Source: Bacilli bacterium
GTDB taxonomy: Bacteria; Bacillota_I; Bacilli_A; RF39; UBA660
Assembly (NCBI GenBank): GCA_017627015.1
Contig: JAGAHP010000017.1
Span: 1-64,000 of the forward strand
Length of the DNA stretch: 64,000 nt
Direction: 5' to 3'
Shown here one piece after another: positions 62,965 through 64,000 of the stretch. The notes under the pieces are model-generated. The model did no database searches, was not told the origin of the DNA, and worked only from the letters and a program-made list of their open reading frames with translations. The position numbers and the translations under genes were made by a program. The stretch's first letter is position 1; every line of letters begins with the position of its first letter.

Positions 62965-63847
62965 AATCTTCCACCTTATATACAGTTTTCTTATCTAAAA
63001 AGCCATAAAATGTATTTGATTCAGTATTAGAATCTACCACATTTTCTAAAGATTTAATAAAATCATTATCATTTGGAGCACTTCTTAATGATGAAAACGC
63101 CTCTATTACATTAGAAAAATTAGTTTTATCTAATTTAAAATTATCTAATATAATAAAATCTATACCATTTTCTAACAATTCTGGATAAAACTTAATACCG
63201 TTCAATACATCATTTGTAAAGAAATTAGTATTATCTTGTTCTACTAAAAAATAATCTTTATTTTTTATCTTGTCTTTAATTATATATGTATCTTCTTTTT
63301 TATTTTGATCTATATATTCAAAATAATTAGTTAATAACTTTCTAGAAGAAGTAGCCATATTTAAATAACCATATAAAATAGTACCAATTTTAATGTTTGT
63401 ATTCTTTTTAATCTTAATAATTTCATCAATAGTTATTTCAGTACTTAATAAGGCATGTGTAACTCCTCTTTTTTCTAAAAAATTAATTGTATTTGAATTG
63501 GTACCTAAATGATTACCTATCCAAACTATTTCACCTTTATAATTTATATCTTTCAATATATTTAATACACCTAAATCACTGAAGCATATACCTGTAATAT
63601 CCATATCTTTTATATTATTTATTGCATCTTTTACTTTATCTATATCTTCATTAAAGTATAATTTATTAAAAGCAACAAATATCTTTTTATTAGTCTTTTT
63701 AACTAACTCTTTTAATTCAGATAAATTAAATAATTTGTTAAAGTTTTCACTATACTTATCTAATCCCACTATTAGACCATCAATATCATGATCTACATAT
63801 AAATCACTTTTATCTATTGATGTAAGTGGTACAAATATCTCACTCAT
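62957..63847 (-). CDS. trhP1: U32-family partner TrhP1 (YrrN-like)
   Basis: A 296-residue shorter U32 homologue: DIDGLIVGLDKYS, VAFNKLYFNEDID, GICFSDLGVLNIL, and the degenerate signature YGYLNMATSSRKLLTNYF (~163). It lacks the Cys motif of TrhP2. Its order after the methyltransferase and before trhP2 equals yrrM-yrrN-yrrO in B. subtilis. Its start overlaps the upstream stop by one base (TAATG). Confidence 0.88.
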   Translation of the reverse strand: MSEIFVPLTSIDKSDLYVDHDIDGLIVGLDKYSENFNKLFNLSELKELVKKTNKKIFVAFNKLYFNEDIDKVKDAINNIKDMDITGICFSDLGVLNILKDINYKGEIVWIGNHLGTNSNTINFLEKRGVTHALLSTEITIDEIIKIKKNTNIKIGTILYGYLNMATSSRKLLTNYFEYIDQNKKEDTYIIKDKIKNKDYFLVEQDNTNFFTNDVLNGIKFYPELLENGIDFIILDNFKLDKTNFSNVIEAFSSLRSAPNDNDFIKSLENVVDSNTESNTFYGFLDKKTVYKVEDYE

Positions 63848-64000
63848 TAATCCTCCTTTTTAGTAGTAACTGCTATTCCGTCTCCTGTTTTATAAAATTT
63901 AGTATTATATTCAGTATTTTCCTTTAAAAACTCAATATATTTTTTTATCTTATTAACTAATTGTCTTAAATTTTTATTTTTAATTCTTTCTTTTTCTTCT
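63847..64000 (-). CDS. trmR: C-terminal end of TrmR-like tRNA U34 O-methyltransferase (partial)
   Basis: Only about 50 codons are visible; the gene continues beyond the window. The tail KTGDGIAVTTKKED matches the GDG-hydrophobic ending of family 3 O-methyltransferases, and RQLVNKIKKYIEFLK fits the preceding helix. In B. subtilis YrrM/TrmR methylates 5-hydroxyuridine at U34 to mo5U. The assignment rests on this tail plus the trhP1-trhP2 neighbours. Confidence 0.75.
   Translation of the reverse strand, partial: EEKERIKNKNLRQLVNKIKKYIEFLKENTEYNTKFYKTGDGIAVTTKKED

Noticed and set aside
1..64000. tRNA, rRNA, insertion sequences, prophage or integrated element
   Set aside because: None was recognised: no transposase or phage structural frames and no tRNA cloverleaf noticed by eye. 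A covariance search would settle the tRNA question.

Overview
This is a very AT-rich chromosomal window with short intergenic gaps, strong A/T-ending codon bias and Bacillus-type regulation: a T-box leader, SD sites of the GGAGG or GGTGAT kind, and TTGACA/TATAAT promoters. It also carries endospore genes (spoVID-ysxE-like, spoIIB-like, spoIVFA-spoIVFB, spoIIM), a capsule locus with bacillota-type regulators, and a giant surface protein built of InlB-type and BspA-type repeats. Together these point to an uncultured, probably gut-associated, low-GC Bacillota (Bacilli / RF39-like) that keeps at least part of the sporulation programme. The exact taxon cannot be read from the sequence alone.

Layout. 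Positions 1-8040 hold the 3' part of the giant repeat adhesin. Positions 8.1-33.6 kb are almost entirely plus-strand housekeeping and sporulation genes: lon; spoVID-ysxE-like; a nuclease; a 722-aa membrane protein; a T-box leader with an HD-domain gene and valS; proS; the spoIIB-radC-mreCD-spoIVFAB block, with the B. subtilis order but without maf, mreB and minCD; spoIIM; murE; mnmA; yvcK; and an HTH regulator with its own palindromic operator. At 33565-33592 lies a sequence matching the B. subtilis dif site (XerD arm 11/11, XerC arm 8/11). It sits exactly where gene direction flips from plus to minus, so the window probably spans the replication terminus.

From 33.6 to 64 kb most genes are on the minus strand. 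There is a capsule regulation set (PHP phosphatase CpsB, a fused Wzz/BY-kinase, an LCP transferase, VanZ). Next come single-gene units: a retropepsin-like protease, a phosphoesterase and a decayed RhuM gene. A capsule operon follows, read right to left: priming sugar transferase, GT2, GT4, EpsG-like polymerase, GT2, pyruvyl transferase, flippase, GT2. It has a leader hairpin that may attenuate transcription. Beyond it lie two tandem diverged paralogues of unknown function, phosphoglucomutase, xerD coupled to a putative metalloprotease, rarA, trigger factor, greA and the trmR-trhP1-trhP2 wobble-uridine modification operon.

How the parts fit. Pgm, the CpsB/BY-kinase pair, LCP and the glycosyltransferase operon form one surface-polysaccharide pathway. 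SpoIVFA/B, SpoIIM, SpoIIB-like, SpoVID-like and YsxE-like proteins, plus a newly noticed 58-aa Tyr/Gly-rich protein, form an endospore engulfment and coat set. The spoIIM/58-aa intergenic region carries sequences resembling mother-cell SigE and SigK promoters. XerD and dif form the chromosome-dimer resolution system.
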